From Deltaproteobacteria bacterium (GTDB lineage Bacteria; JAMCPX01): a stretch of 45,697 nucleotides of DNA. The stretch is taken from contig JAMCPX010000058.1 of NCBI GenBank assembly GCA_023382265.1, positions 1 to 45,697 on the forward strand. Reading direction: 5' to 3'. The notes beneath the pieces were generated by a model that did no database searches, was not told the DNA's origin, and saw only the letters and a program-made list of their open reading frames with translations. The position numbers and the translations under genes were made by a program. How positions within the stretch are numbered: position 1 is the stretch's first letter; every line of letters starts with the position of its first letter. Positions 18,368-28,037 of the stretch are shown one piece after another.

Positions 18368-20455
18368 TCATGGATTCCCATTCTCACGGGAATGATACGA
18401 ATTATAATATGTTTCATATCTAATTATAATAAATATTGTCCCCAGAAGTAATAGAATTGCCAGAGCTATAAAAATTTTCTGTACCATTGTCCCGTAAAGC
18501 ACAACCATGCTTCCTAATACAAAAGGTTGAAGCATCACGCGGACAACTGCCCTTAATGTATCTCTACCTGCTATAAAATGCGCAATGGGCGGGCTTAATT
18601 TATAATATGTTTTTACGAACCATATTCCGGGTTTATTGGTCAGCAATATTTTATTCCTGAACTGTCTTAATACCCACACATCAAATTGATCATATGAGCC
18701 GTAAGCTGCCGTTGCGATAAAGCAATTGCCCTTCTGACCTGAAAGATCGGAAGGACTGGGGATATAAACAGGCGTAACGGTTGTAATATTGCTTAATGTA
18801 CTCTTATTCGCAGCCAGATCATAAGCGATAGCTCCGATATAATAAAGCGTTCCGTTGGTAAGCCCGTTCAGCGTGTAAGATGTCGTATTCCCTGCATCAA
18901 CAACGGTTGACGGCAGACTATTGATATCAAACATGGAGGTAGAATAATACACATAGTATCCTCCAAGGTATTGAGATGTGCTTGCTGTCCAGTTCAGATA
19001 AGCTTTTCCGTTATTTGGCAGGGCGGAAAGATTAGAAGCAGGTGACGGAGGAACGGTTAATAATAAAATACTTGTTGATGCGTATGCAACAATACCTTGA
19101 GTGGTTGTTACGTAGATGTATATCGTGTATGGACCATTTTTGCCTCCGGCAAGATTGATAAGGTCGGATGCATAAATAGGCATTGTCATTGTCTGTCCTG
19201 CTGTTACAGAACCGCTGCCTCCGGGCAATGGAATACCGCTCCCCTTCGTACCATTGCCGCCAATCTCTGCCTCGTACGTTCCCGACATAGTCGACGACCA
19301 TGTAATTACGGATGTATTATTGGTTGTGTTATTTATAGCAGAAGGCTTTGTAGAGGATATCGTAACTACGCTTGAAAGTTCATAAACCGTGCTTGCCGAA
19401 TAATCTGTTACGTACATGTCCGAACCATTTGAAGTAACATAAGCCTGCTTGAGGTATGAGCCCAGAGATAGGGTGTTTATTACGGTATTGGTAGATGTCT
19501 GAATATAGGTAATGCCGCCTGTCGGGGAATTAATAACCATTAAAGTTGAGCCGTCAGGCGTTATTGCAAGGCCATTTGGATGCCCGCCTGAGGATGAGCC
19601 GAGAGAGATGGTATTAACAACACTGTTGGAAGACGTGTTTATAACAGATATAGTATTATCATTCGCATTAGCAACATAAAGCTTTGTTTGATCGGGTGTT
19701 AATAATATCGCTGACGGATATGATCCGGTAGTAATGGTTGTTGTCACTCCGTAAGTACCGGATGCATTAAAATTATATTGAAATACATTTACGGCATTTG
19801 ATGTACTGTTGGCTACATAAACCGCATTTGCACTTGAATTTGCCGCTATACTTATAGGACCGCCTCCCCATGTTTGCACAGTGGTTGGAGATGAAGAACC
19901 AACCGGAAAATATGAGAATGTATCATTTGCATAATTTGTTACAAATACAGTGTTATTGGCTATGCAAATACCGATAGGTCCGCTCCCGACTGAAATCGTG
20001 GACGTAGTAAAGCCGGTTGAGCTGTTCAGGTTTATGGCATAAACAGAATTATTTCCATAGTTTGTAACATAAGCCGTTGTTCCATCATGAGTAATAGTTA
20101 CCATTGATGGATTTGTTCCGAGAAGGACTTTTTGAGCAATCTGGTTGTTTGAAAAGTTGATAAGGTCTACATAGCCTGTCTGGCTTTCAGCCACAACAAC
20201 GTACGTCCCGTTTCCTGCAATACCATAGGGGCCGTTGCCGACAGAAATAGAGCCAATCTTTGTATTTGGGAAGGCGTAAGAAATCGTTGTACTAAATAAG
20301 ATCAATGCGGCTATCACCATAATTATAGGCAAAAATGATGATAAAAGCTTCCCTGTTTCCAGAATAGGGCGGAGCGTTGCCCCGCTCCTGCATTTATCTG
20401 ATCTATTGCCGGTCATTACAGGCACAGACCCCACATGCAAACACTCCTGTTTCAT
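18368..20455 (-). CDS. YVTN beta-propeller / fibronectin type III surface protein with CFIATAAYGS tail
   Basis: A 695-residue exported protein. After a hydrophobic signal (LPIIMVIAALILFSTTISYA, about residues 42-61) there are about seven propeller blades with repeats such as TAYVTNYGNNSVYAINL. A linker and a fibronectin type III domain (PASNLSALPNNGKAYLNW) follow. The C-terminus holds CFIATAAYGS, a tail motif of unknown function common in deltaproteobacteria, and a transmembrane helix. The ATG at 20455 overlaps the asd stop (ATGA), which supports this start, but the signal would then have a 40-residue lead, so a later start is possible. The last residues, SYHSRENGNP, are encoded by a REP-like element. 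Confidence 0.8.
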   Translation of the reverse strand: MKQECLHVGSVPVMTGNRSDKCRSGATLRPILETGKLLSSFLPIIMVIAALILFSTTISYAFPNTKIGSISVGNGPYGIAGNGTYVVVAESQTGYVDLINFSNNQIAQKVLLGTNPSMVTITHDGTTAYVTNYGNNSVYAINLNSSTGFTTSTISVGSGPIGICIANNTVFVTNYANDTFSYFPVGSSSPTTVQTWGGGPISIAANSSANAVYVANSTSNAVNVFQYNFNASGTYGVTTTITTGSYPSAILLTPDQTKLYVANANDNTISVINTSSNSVVNTISLGSSSGGHPNGLAITPDGSTLMVINSPTGGITYIQTSTNTVINTLSLGSYLKQAYVTSNGSDMYVTDYSASTVYELSSVVTISSTKPSAINNTTNNTSVITWSSTMSGTYEAEIGGNGTKGSGIPLPGGSGSVTAGQTMTMPIYASDLINLAGGKNGPYTIYIYVTTTQGIVAYASTSILLLTVPPSPASNLSALPNNGKAYLNWTASTSQYLGGYYVYYSTSMFDINSLPSTVVDAGNTTSYTLNGLTNGTLYYIGAIAYDLAANKSTLSNITTVTPVYIPSPSDLSGQKGNCFIATAAYGSYDQFDVWVLRQFRNKILLTNKPGIWFVKTYYKLSPPIAHFIAGRDTLRAVVRVMLQPFVLGSMVVLYGTMVQKIFIALAILLLLGTIFIIIRYETYYNSYHSRENGNP
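18371..18396. repeat. REP-like palindrome forming the 3' end of the YVTN gene
   Basis: GGATTCCCATTCTCACGGGA then ATGA, with ATTCCC (18374-18379) paired to GGGAAT (18388-18393). It lies inside the coding region and supplies the last ten codons and the stop context of the YVTN gene. It belongs to the family at 7361 and 21571. Confidence 0.7.
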
Positions 20456-21477
20456 AATAACCCGTCTTTTATCATCTGTTCTGCTATCTGTATAGCATTC
20501 AGTGCAGCACCCTTTTTTAATTGATCGCCCACAACCCAGAAATTTAAACCGTTCTCAACGGAATCGTCCTCTCTTATCCTGCCCACATAACAATCATCTT
20601 TTCCAGCTACAAACAGAGGCATTGGGTATTTCTTATTGGCCGGGTCGTCTTCCACCTGAACACCCGGAAAAGCGTTTATAAGTTCCATCGCCTTTTGTCT
20701 TGTGATCTTTTTCTCTGTCTCGATATTAACTGCTACAGAATGCGCCCTGAAAACAGGCACCCTGACGGTCGTCGGGGAAACCTTTATCGTCTGATCGTTC
20801 AATATCTTTCTTGATTCATTGATAAGCTTCATCTCTTCTTTTGTATATCCGTTCTCGAGAAATACATCAATGTGCGGAAGAACATTAAATGCGATCTGAT
20901 ATGGAAATGCTTCCACCTTTAGAGGCTCGCCTTTTACATAAGCCCTTACCTGGGCTTCAAGCTCTGCCATTGCCTTTGCACCGGCGCCTGAAACCGCCTG
21001 ATAGCTTGTTGCAACCATTCTTTTTATCTTACCGTACATATGAAGAGGTGCAGCACCCATTAATGTAACAATGGTAGTGCAATTCGGATTTGCGATGATC
21101 CCTCTTTTTTTATACAGCTTTATTGCATCAGGATTTATCTCCGGCACGATAAGAGGAATATCGGGTTCCATTCTGAATGCAGAGCTATTATCAATCACAA
21201 CGGCACCTGCCTTAACTGCGTGTGATGCAAATTCTTTACTTCTTGAAGCACCGGCTGAAAACAAAGCTATCTCAACCCCTGTGAATGACTTTGTTCCAAG
21301 CTCTTCTACGATTACAGCCTCTCCATTAAATTTTAATTGTTTACCCTTTGACCTGTTTGATGCAAGCAGTTTTAGTTCTCTAACAGGAAATTTTCGTTCC
21401 TCAAGTAATTCCAACATTACCTGTCCCACCGCGCCTGTTGCCCCTGCAATAGCGACTGAATAACTTTTACTGCCCAT
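20452..21477 (-). CDS. asd: Aspartate-semialdehyde dehydrogenase
   Basis: This enzyme reduces aspartyl phosphate to aspartate semialdehyde for lysine/diaminopimelate, threonine and methionine synthesis. The NADP fold AIAGATGAVGQ is at the N-terminus, the catalytic Cys lies in IIANPNCTTIV, and SYQAVSGAG and the substrate-binding EDD segment follow. I place the start at the ATG at 21477 (341 residues): the upstream TTG at 21486 touches the GGAG ribosome site and cannot be used. The stop overlaps the start of the YVTN gene. It follows leuB after a repeat-filled gap, as is usual for deltaproteobacteria. Confidence 0.95.
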   Translation of the reverse strand: MGSKSYSVAIAGATGAVGQVMLELLEERKFPVRELKLLASNRSKGKQLKFNGEAVIVEELGTKSFTGVEIALFSAGASRSKEFASHAVKAGAVVIDNSSAFRMEPDIPLIVPEINPDAIKLYKKRGIIANPNCTTIVTLMGAAPLHMYGKIKRMVATSYQAVSGAGAKAMAELEAQVRAYVKGEPLKVEAFPYQIAFNVLPHIDVFLENGYTKEEMKLINESRKILNDQTIKVSPTTVRVPVFRAHSVAVNIETEKKITRQKAMELINAFPGVQVEDDPANKKYPMPLFVAGKDDCYVGRIREDDSVENGLNFWVVGDQLKKGAALNAIQIAEQMIKDGLL

Positions 21478-21570
21478 TTTTTTCAACTCCTTTTATTTAA
21501 TTGTACTCTATTTTTTACCATTTCAATCTGTCTGCCCTTACAAAAGTTATGAACGTATGAACTCATTTCT

Positions 21571-21690
21571 GTCATTCCCGTGTAAACGTGAACCCCGTTC
21601 TTTATTCGTTCTATAATTTACTTCTTTCAAAAAAACAACATCTGGATTCCCGCTCCCCGTTTTCACGGGGGCAAGTTTCCCGGAAATGAA
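21571..21690. repeat. REP-like element in leuB-asd gap
   Basis: It starts GTCATTCCCGTGTAAACG and ends with GGATTCCCGCTCCCCG followed by TTTTCACGGGG, so that the end blocks can pair with each other (CATTCCCG/CGGGAAT-like) and CCCCG with CGGGG. It is a longer, degenerate member of the family at 7361 and 18371. The 234-bp gap has no other content. Confidence 0.55.
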
Positions 21691-21711
21691 ACAGAGGAAT
21701 CTTTAATTGCT

Positions 21712-22773
21712 CTATCCTATCCTATTCAATATCTCCTCACCCATTTCTGATGTAGAAACCAATCTGCCTGTGCCGTCATTTATATCCTTTGTCCTCAATC
21801 CACTATCAAGTGTCTTTTGAACAGCATTATCTATTATATCAGCTAAATCGGGTTTATTAAAGCTGTATTTTAGCATCATTGATACGGATGCTATTGTTGC
21901 TATGGGATTTGCTATGCCCTGACCGGCAATATCAGGCGCTGAGCCATGGATCGGCTCGTATATACCGCCTTTATCCCCGATACTTGCCGAAGGCAGCATT
22001 CCAAGCGAGCCTGTCAGCATGGATGCCTCATCACTCAGAATATCACCAAACATATTGTCCGTTAAAATCACATCAAACTGACCCGGGTTTCTTATGAGCT
22101 GCATTGCACAGTTATCCACATATAAGTGATCAAGCTTTATATCGGGATAATCTACCTTCACCTCATTAACAACCTGTCGCCATAGCATGGAGGTTTCAAG
22201 TATATTCGCCTTATCAACACTTGTTACATGCTTTTTTCTTAACATGGCAAATTCATAAGCCTTTTTTGCAATCCTTACTATTTCATCCTTTTTATAAACA
22301 AGGGTGTTATAACCCTTCCTATCTTTTTTTATACCTCTCGGTTTGCCGAAATATATGCCGCCAGTAAGCTCTCTTACAACAAGGATATCAACATCTTTGA
22401 TAACTTCCGGCTTTAATGTTGATGCGTTTAGCAGTGATACAAAAGGCTTCACAGGTCTAAGATTCGCATAAGCTTTTAACTCTTTTCTCAATGCAAGTAA
22501 AGCCTTCTCAGGACGTATTGAAGGATCCACGTTGTCCCATTTTGGTCCACCCACAGCACCAAGCATAACGGCATGAGCCTTTTTTGCGTGTTTGAGGAAC
22601 TCATCTTTTAAAGGTACACCGTACACATCTATACTTGCGCCGCCAATGGGAAATTCCTGTATATCGAGTTTCAAACTACCGATTTCTGCTGCTCTTGTAA
22701 GTACCTTTTTTGCCTGTTCTATAACCTCCGGGCCTATTCCGTCTCCTGGAAATACAACTATCCTCTTTTTCAT
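21712..22773 (-). CDS. leuB: 3-Isopropylmalate dehydrogenase
   Basis: The third step of leucine synthesis: oxidative decarboxylation of 3-isopropylmalate with NAD. The 353 residues show FPGDGIGPEV, the substrate motif RELTGGIYFGKPRG (the leucine-pathway version), DKANILETSMLWR, and EPIHGSAPDIAGQGIANP, the NAD-type coenzyme block that separates it from isocitrate dehydrogenase. It follows leuD by 58 bp. The DNMFGDILSDEAS segment holds the metal-binding Asp residues. Confidence 0.96.
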   Translation of the reverse strand: MKKRIVVFPGDGIGPEVIEQAKKVLTRAAEIGSLKLDIQEFPIGGASIDVYGVPLKDEFLKHAKKAHAVMLGAVGGPKWDNVDPSIRPEKALLALRKELKAYANLRPVKPFVSLLNASTLKPEVIKDVDILVVRELTGGIYFGKPRGIKKDRKGYNTLVYKKDEIVRIAKKAYEFAMLRKKHVTSVDKANILETSMLWRQVVNEVKVDYPDIKLDHLYVDNCAMQLIRNPGQFDVILTDNMFGDILSDEASMLTGSLGMLPSASIGDKGGIYEPIHGSAPDIAGQGIANPIATIASVSMMLKYSFNKPDLADIIDNAVQKTLDSGLRTKDINDGTGRLVSTSEMGEEILNRIG

Positions 22774-22831
22774 AATAACAAGCCTCCCATATTTTTTTTC
22801 AAATATTTATTATAATATTTTTATTCTTGCC

Positions 22832-23326
22832 TTATTTCCTTTGCTTCTTCTCCATATAATTCATCAATCCGCCTGCACCCAGCAGTTCCTGCATAAACCC
22901 CGGGATAGGAGCAGCATTATAAACCTTATTCGTTGAAAGCTCCTTTATTAGCCCCTTATCGAGATCAACCTCAATCGTTGAGCCATCCTTTATATAATCA
23001 ATACCTTCATTTAGCTCAAGCAATGGTAACCCGATATTAAAGGCATTTCTATAAAATATCCTTGCAAAACTCTTTGCTATAACAAGTGATATGCCTGTTG
23101 CCCGTATTGCAATTGGTGCATGCTCCCTGGAAGATCCGCTCCCAAAATTAAGCCCTGCAACAATGATGTCGCCCTTTTTTACAGTTTTATAGAATTCGGG
23201 CTTAATCCCTTCCATAGCATGCCTTGCGAGTTCTTCATGATCAAACGTGTTTAAATACCTCGCAGGTATAATCACATCTGTATCTATATCATCTCCAAAT
23301 ACATGGACATTGCCTTTTACTATCAT
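22832..23326 (-). CDS. leuD: 3-Isopropylmalate dehydratase small subunit
   Basis: The 164-residue swivel subunit pairs with LeuC to isomerise 2- to 3-isopropylmalate. It has the [14 protein letters not shown] start and the substrate-recognition loop [14 protein letters not shown]. The short length is typical of the archaeal/deltaproteobacterial subtype. A GAGGAGAA ribosome site precedes the ATG. The aconitase earlier in this window carries the equivalent loop fused in one chain. Confidence 0.95.
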   Translation of the reverse strand: MIVKGNVHVFGDDIDTDVIIPARYLNTFDHEELARHAMEGIKPEFYKTVKKGDIIVAGLNFGSGSSREHAPIAIRATGISLVIAKSFARIFYRNAFNIGLPLLELNEGIDYIKDGSTIEVDLDKGLIKELSTNKVYNAAPIPGFMQELLGAGGLMNYMEKKQRK

Positions 23327-23348
23327 TTTATTCTCCTCATTTATAAAT

Positions 23349-23375
23349 GTAGGGACGGGGTCACACCAACCCTAC
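23349..23375. repeat. Short palindrome in leuC-leuD gap
   Basis: GTAGGG at 23349 pairs with CCCTAC ending at 23375, with inner GGT/ACC. It fills about half of the 51-bp gap and is probably a degenerate cousin of 24685-24709. Confidence 0.5.
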
Positions 23376-23377
23376 TG

Positions 23378-24655
23378 TTAACCATTGCCCTTCATCCCAA
23401 GTTCCTCCGGTGATCCAATCCTGCCAAGCACTGCAGAAGCTGCTACTATTGCAGGGTTTGCAAGGTAAACCTCGCTGTCAAGATCCCCCATCCTGCCTTT
23501 GAAGTTTCTGTTAGTTGTTGCAATTGCCCTTTCACCCGGTGCAAGAACACCCATGTGCCCGCCAAGGCATGGACCGCATGTAGGGGTACTGAACACTGCA
23601 CCTGCTTCAACAAAGCTATCAATCAACCCTTCTTTTAAAGCCTGCTTGTAAATCTCACGCGTTGCCGGAATAACAATCATCCTTAAATTAGAATTTACTT
23701 TTTTACCTTTTATGATATTTGCCGCTATCCTCAAGTCTTCTATCCATCCGTTTGTACATGAACCCACAAATGCCTGATCAATCTCTATCCTGCCGACTTC
23801 ATCGATAGGCTTTGTGTTTTCGGGTAAATGGGGGAAAGCAACCTGCGGCTTAAGATTTGAAAGCTCATATTCAATGACGTTTTCGTATTTCGCATCTTTA
23901 TCGGAGATGAACACAGTGTAGGGTCTTTTAACCCTGTCGTTTACGTAGCTTATAGTCGTTTTATCGGGTATAATTATACCATTTTTACCACCCGCCTCTA
24001 TGACCATGTTGCACATTGTAAACCTCTCACTCATATTCATCCGATCTATTATCCCGCCCGTGAATTCCATCGATTTATAAAGTGCGCCGTCTACGCCGAT
24101 CTTGCCTATCGTATAAAGGATCACGTCCTTACCATAAACCCAGCCTTTTAATGTACCGTGATAAACGAACTTAATTGTTTCCGGAACTTTAAACCATGCC
24201 CTGCCGCTCATCATGGCTGCAGCAAGGTCGGTACTGCCTACACCGGTTGAAAAGGCTCCAACAGCACCGTAAGTACATGTATGGCTGTCCGCACCTATTA
24301 TTAGATCACCCGGTGCTACAAGCCCTGATTCGGGCAGTAATGCATGCTCAATACCCATATTCCCTACCTCAAAATAGTTTTCAATGCCCTTTTCTCTCGC
24401 AAAATCTCTGAGTATTTTACATTGAACTGCTGATTTTATATCTTTGTTTGGCGCAAAATGATCAGGGACAAGAACTACCTTGCTTTTGTCAAAAACATCT
24501 TTACCGCCGTGTCTTTTGAATTCATCAATGGCAATGGGAGCTGTAACGTCGTTACCAAGCGCCAGATCAACGTTTGCCATAATGAGCTGCCCCGGCTCCA
24601 CACGATCAAGCCCCGTGTGCAAAGCGAGTATCTTTTCTGTAATCGTCATTCCCAT
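23378..24655 (-). CDS. leuC: 3-Isopropylmalate dehydratase large subunit
   Basis: The 4Fe-4S catalytic subunit of isopropylmalate isomerase. At 425 residues it is the compact subtype found in archaea and many deltaproteobacteria rather than the about 465-residue E. coli form. Cluster ligands lie in FVGSCTNGW and [10 protein letters not shown]. The substrate loop [13 protein letters not shown] is present. A homoaconitase role is conceivable from family similarity, but the adjacent leuA, leuD and leuB settle it as leucine synthesis. Two in-frame ATGs lie close together (24655, 24649), and the first is kept. Confidence 0.95.
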   Translation of the reverse strand: MGMTITEKILALHTGLDRVEPGQLIMANVDLALGNDVTAPIAIDEFKRHGGKDVFDKSKVVLVPDHFAPNKDIKSAVQCKILRDFAREKGIENYFEVGNMGIEHALLPESGLVAPGDLIIGADSHTCTYGAVGAFSTGVGSTDLAAAMMSGRAWFKVPETIKFVYHGTLKGWVYGKDVILYTIGKIGVDGALYKSMEFTGGIIDRMNMSERFTMCNMVIEAGGKNGIIIPDKTTISYVNDRVKRPYTVFISDKDAKYENVIEYELSNLKPQVAFPHLPENTKPIDEVGRIEIDQAFVGSCTNGWIEDLRIAANIIKGKKVNSNLRMIVIPATREIYKQALKEGLIDSFVEAGAVFSTPTCGPCLGGHMGVLAPGERAIATTNRNFKGRMGDLDSEVYLANPAIVAASAVLGRIGSPEELGMKGNG

Positions 24656-24684
24656 ATTAAATTCCTTTCACCTTAAATTTTACA

Positions 24685-24709
24685 AGGGGCAGGTTTAAGA
24701 CCTGCCCCT
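24685..24709. repeat. Perfect 10-bp stem palindrome in leuA-leuC gap
   Basis: AGGGGCAGGT-TTAAG-ACCTGCCCCT, followed by A and C. The stem is perfect and GC-rich, but there is no T-run, so it is unlikely to terminate. Its position inside the leu operon suggests a REP-type element or mRNA-stabilising hairpin. Confidence 0.75.
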
Positions 24710-24722
24710 ACATTTATCATAT

Positions 24723-26252
24723 TTAAAATCCTTTTATCCTATTATTTTTTTTCTGTTCAAGCTTATTCAAAGCATTGATGTAAGCCTTTGCACTTGCAAC
24801 AATTATATCCGTATCGGAACCTGTGCCACTAACCGTATGATTGTCCTCCTCTATCCTGACGGATACCTCACCCTGTGCATCCGTTCCGCCCGTTATTGCA
24901 TTGACCTGATACCTCAGGAGTCTGCTTCTTGTCTTTGTTATTGAGGTAATGGTCTTATACACAGCATCAACAGGTCCATCACCGTGTCCGCTCTCGGTCA
25001 CAGCGTTCCCGTCTATGCTTATTTTTACAGTTGCCGTCGGCAGCATGTCGGTACCTGATGCAATGTTCAAAGACTCAAGCCTGTATTTTTCAGACCATTT
25101 AAACACCTCATCCGCTATTATGGCTTCTATGTCTTCATCATAAACCTCTTTTTTTTTGTCCGCGATCTGCTTAAATACAATAAAAGCCCTGTCAACCTGC
25201 TCATCTTTCAGCTCATACCCGAGTGCATTCAATCTCTCCCTGAAAGCATGCCTGCCGGAATGTTTGCCGAGCACAAGCATATTTGAAGGCAGGCCTATTG
25301 ACTGCGGCGTCATTATTTCATAGGTGAGTTTTTCTTTTAACACGCCATCCTGATGTATGCCCGCCTCATGAGCAAATGCATTTGTACCAACAATAGCTTT
25401 ATTCGGCTGAACGGATATACCCGTAATCTGACTGAGCAATCTGCTTGACGGATAGATCTGCTCGGTAACAATATCGGTGTAGAAGTCAAAGAAACCTTTC
25501 CTTGTTTTCAGTGCCATAACTATTTCTTCCATAGCGGCATTCCCTGCCCTCTCGCCTATGCCGTTTATGGTGCATTCAATCTGTCTTGCACCCATTTTAA
25601 GCGCTGCAAGCGAATTGGCAACAGCAAGCCCGAGGTCATTATGGCAGTGAACACTGACAACGAGCGTTTCTGGAGCCTTAATCCGACCAATGATGTATTT
25701 GACAAGCTCGCTGAATTCCTCCAGTATTGCGTATCCAACCGTATCGGGAATATTTATTGTTGTTGCGCCGGAATCAATAGCAGTCTGGAATATCTTTACA
25801 AGATAATCACGATCGCTCCTGGTTGCATCTTCTGCCGAGAACTCAACATCATCTGTAAATCTCTTTGCGAGTGCTACTGCGTTGCCCGTCATCTCTACAA
25901 CTTCTTCTCTTGTTTTTTTCAGTTTTGATTTAAGATGGATATCGGAAGTTGCCACAAAAGTATGTATCCTTGGTTTATCCGCATACTTTAACGCCTCGTA
26001 AGCCCTTTCAATATCATCTTTGTTCGTTCTTGCAAGACCGGCTATCGTAATACCTTTAACCGACTTTGCAATCTCTCTTACAGCTTCGAAATCACCGTCG
26101 GATGCTATAGGGAATCCGGCTTCTATTACATCCACATTCATTTTTTTTAACTGTTGAGCCACATTTAACTTCTCCTGCATGTTCATGCTTGAGCCGGGGG
26201 ATTGCTCCCCGTCCCTTAATGTTGTATCGAATATTATAATTTTATTATTCAT
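24723..26252 (-). CDS. leuA: 2-Isopropylmalate synthase
   Basis: The first committed step of leucine synthesis: acetyl-CoA plus 2-oxoisovalerate. The 509 residues comprise a TIM barrel with FDTTLRDGEQSPG at the start, metal-binding HCHNDLGLAVANS, NGIGERAGNAAMEE, and a C-terminal allosteric domain (about 385-500) that binds leucine in the family. It is therefore probably feedback-inhibited. No leader peptide or T-box is visible in the 52-bp gap after pssA, so transcription seems to come from further upstream. Confidence 0.95.
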   Translation of the reverse strand: MNNKIIIFDTTLRDGEQSPGSSMNMQEKLNVAQQLKKMNVDVIEAGFPIASDGDFEAVREIAKSVKGITIAGLARTNKDDIERAYEALKYADKPRIHTFVATSDIHLKSKLKKTREEVVEMTGNAVALAKRFTDDVEFSAEDATRSDRDYLVKIFQTAIDSGATTINIPDTVGYAILEEFSELVKYIIGRIKAPETLVVSVHCHNDLGLAVANSLAALKMGARQIECTINGIGERAGNAAMEEIVMALKTRKGFFDFYTDIVTEQIYPSSRLLSQITGISVQPNKAIVGTNAFAHEAGIHQDGVLKEKLTYEIMTPQSIGLPSNMLVLGKHSGRHAFRERLNALGYELKDEQVDRAFIVFKQIADKKKEVYDEDIEAIIADEVFKWSEKYRLESLNIASGTDMLPTATVKISIDGNAVTESGHGDGPVDAVYKTITSITKTRSRLLRYQVNAITGGTDAQGEVSVRIEEDNHTVSGTGSDTDIIVASAKAYINALNKLEQKKNNRIKGF

Positions 26253-26304
26253 TTTATCTTCCTCCTTTCAGATTATTAAATAAAAAATGTAAAGAAACGT
26301 GTTT

Positions 26305-27174
26305 TTATATTTCTGTAGACTTAACTCCCCTTCTGGGGAGTAGGAGGGCTATGAGACCTGATAAAGCGTATCCTACAAAAATAACAAAAAGCATTTTTAT
26401 AGGTTCAAGGAAAAGCAAAGACATCATCATTATAGCAAGTACCAGGAAAGAAATGGGACGTTCTTTTATGATGCCAGCGTTCTTAAAACTTTTATACTTA
26501 ATCGTACTTATCATAAGTATTGCCGATATAAGAACAAGAAGTAATATCGTGAAATGCTGTGATAATATAAAATCAATAGGCCTGGTAAGAAACAAATTGA
26601 TAGGCTGTTTTACCATTGTCGAAATCATCTCTTTATTATCACCGCCGATTACATTTGAGGGTGTTACATAAAGCAAAACGGTGGTTGTTATTATACCGGC
26701 TGCTGCAGGAGACGGCAAGCCGTTGAAAACACTTTTCTCTACGGTATTTACCTGTACATTAAACCTTGCAAGCCTTATCGCCGTGCATGCTACATAAATA
26801 AATGCAATGAGCCAGCCTATTCTCCCGAATGAATTGAGCGCTATTGAATATGCAAGAAATGCGGGGGCCACACCGAATGCAACGAGATCGGACAATGAAT
26901 CATACTCAACGCCGAACGCACTTGTGGTATGTGTAAGCCTTGCTACTTTGCCGTCAATTCCATCAAAAAAGATGGAAGCCATGATCGCAATAGCACTATA
27001 AAAATAACTGCCGTTAAATGTGGCAATCATCGAGTAGAAACCCGAGAACAGGCTTGCCGATGTAAAGATGTTTGGAAGCAGATAAATACCCCTTGCACGG
27101 GCTTTATCCCTTCTTCTGCCCGCTTTTGGTTCTTTTATCTCTGTTTTTATTTCTACAATATTTTTATTATCCAT
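26305..27174 (-). CDS. pssA: CDP-diacylglycerol-serine O-phosphatidyltransferase
   Basis: This membrane enzyme makes phosphatidylserine from CDP-diacylglycerol and serine. The 289 residues carry the CDP-alcohol transferase motif at 71-96 (DGIDGKVAR..G..YDSLSD, with Asp71, Asp74, Asp92 and Asp96 placed for metal binding and catalysis). Several transmembrane helices are present, with a basic cytoplasmic start (GRRRDKARAR). It begins three bases after the psd stop, so the two phosphatidylethanolamine genes are coupled. Confidence 0.93.
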   Translation of the reverse strand: MDNKNIVEIKTEIKEPKAGRRRDKARARGIYLLPNIFTSASLFSGFYSMIATFNGSYFYSAIAIMASIFFDGIDGKVARLTHTTSAFGVEYDSLSDLVAFGVAPAFLAYSIALNSFGRIGWLIAFIYVACTAIRLARFNVQVNTVEKSVFNGLPSPAAAGIITTTVLLYVTPSNVIGGDNKEMISTMVKQPINLFLTRPIDFILSQHFTILLLVLISAILMISTIKYKSFKNAGIIKERPISFLVLAIMMMSLLFLEPIKMLFVIFVGYALSGLIALLLPRRGVKSTEI

Positions 27175-27176
27175 AT

Positions 27177-27818
27177 CTATGCCGCTATTATCGTTTCTCC
27201 TGCCCTAACCTTGTCGTTTAATTTTACATTTATTTTCATGCCCGAGTCAACATAAACATCAAGTCTTGAACCTAATTTAATTATACCATATCTTTGTCCT
27301 ATTGTCATCCTCATATCTTTTTCTGCATTACATACTATCCTTCTTGCGATTGATCCGGCAATCTGGACAACGACCAATCTTTTACCCGAATCGGCATTTA
27401 TAAAAAGCGCTGTCTGCTCATTCAGCTCTGATGCCTTGTCTACGCTTGCTATATGAAACTTACCCGGATTATATTTCTTATCCACAACAACACCATCAAC
27501 AGGACTTCTATTTACATGGACATTAAAAACGGACATGAATATGCTTATGCGTACGGCATCATTACCTATGAATTCTTTATATTTGTCGTTTTTTTCTATC
27601 TTTATAACTGTTCCGTCTGCAGGCGAAATGATGTGATTACCGTGCGGCGTATTCCTTTCCGGATTTCTGAAGAACCATGTCACAAAAACAAGCAGCAGAA
27701 TGGACGGCACATAAAGAAAATACCCGTATTTAAGCAGCAATCCCGCAAACGTAAGTAAAACAAAAAAACCTATATACCTCCAGCCGTCTTTAATTATAAC
27801 CGTATCATCTGTATTCAT
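27177..27818 (-). CDS. psd: Phosphatidylserine decarboxylase proenzyme (short type)
   Basis: This enzyme decarboxylates phosphatidylserine to phosphatidylethanolamine. The 213-residue form is the short type common outside enterobacteria. It has two N-terminal hydrophobic helices, FNVHVNRSPVDGVV, and the self-cleavage site KLGSRLDVYV, where Gly-Ser184 yields the pyruvoyl group. No ribosome site precedes the ATG, and the promoter -10 box ends eight bases before it, so the message may be leaderless. First gene of a psd-pssA-leuA-leuC-leuD-leuB-asd unit. Confidence 0.92.
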   Translation of the reverse strand: MNTDDTVIIKDGWRYIGFFVLLTFAGLLLKYGYFLYVPSILLLVFVTWFFRNPERNTPHGNHIISPADGTVIKIEKNDKYKEFIGNDAVRISIFMSVFNVHVNRSPVDGVVVDKKYNPGKFHIASVDKASELNEQTALFINADSGKRLVVVQIAGSIARRIVCNAEKDMRMTIGQRYGIIKLGSRLDVYVDSGMKINVKLNDKVRAGETIIAA

Positions 27819-27826
27819 AATTTTTT

Positions 27827-27855
27827 ACTATACTGTTGCAGCAAATATTTTGCAA
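27827..27855 (-). promoter_or_regulatory. Promoter of psd-leu operon, possibly leaderless
   Basis: Minus-strand TTGCAA (27855-27850), 17-bp spacer, TATAGT (27832-27827). The predicted start of transcription falls at about 27818-27821, on or just before the psd ATG. Confidence 0.55.
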
Positions 27856-27918
27856 GCAGATATACGATCTGACCATCTCAATACGATTTTCATTGCCTTC
27901 ACTTTCATAATGAAAGGA

Positions 27919-27970
27919 AATCCCCTACGCATATATTTTTATACCAAAAATGCATTAAAAAAAGGGGATT
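27919..27970. repeat. Long-loop inverted repeat in divergent gap
   Basis: AATCCCCT (27919-27926) pairs with AGGGGATT (27963-27970), with inner GCAT/ATGC. GCATTTTTT follows on the plus strand. It lies in the divergent control region between psd and the TPP enzyme gene. It could be a binding site or a weak terminator. Confidence 0.45.
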
Positions 27971-27998
27971 GCATTTTTTGGGTTAATAGGTTTAATAT
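27969..27998 (+). promoter_or_regulatory. Possible promoter of the TPP enzyme gene
   Basis: TTGCAT (27969-27974), 18-bp spacer, TAATAT (27993-27998), about 40 bp before the ATG. A moderate match overlapping the right arm of the inverted repeat. Confidence 0.4.
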
Positions 27999-28037
27999 GT
28001 AAATTATTATGTTATCCGTTTCTTTAATAGAGGGCTT

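Noticed and set aside
21478-21486. TTG start for Asd
   Set aside because: The Shine-Dalgarno GGAG directly touches this TTG; the ATG at 21477 has proper spacing.
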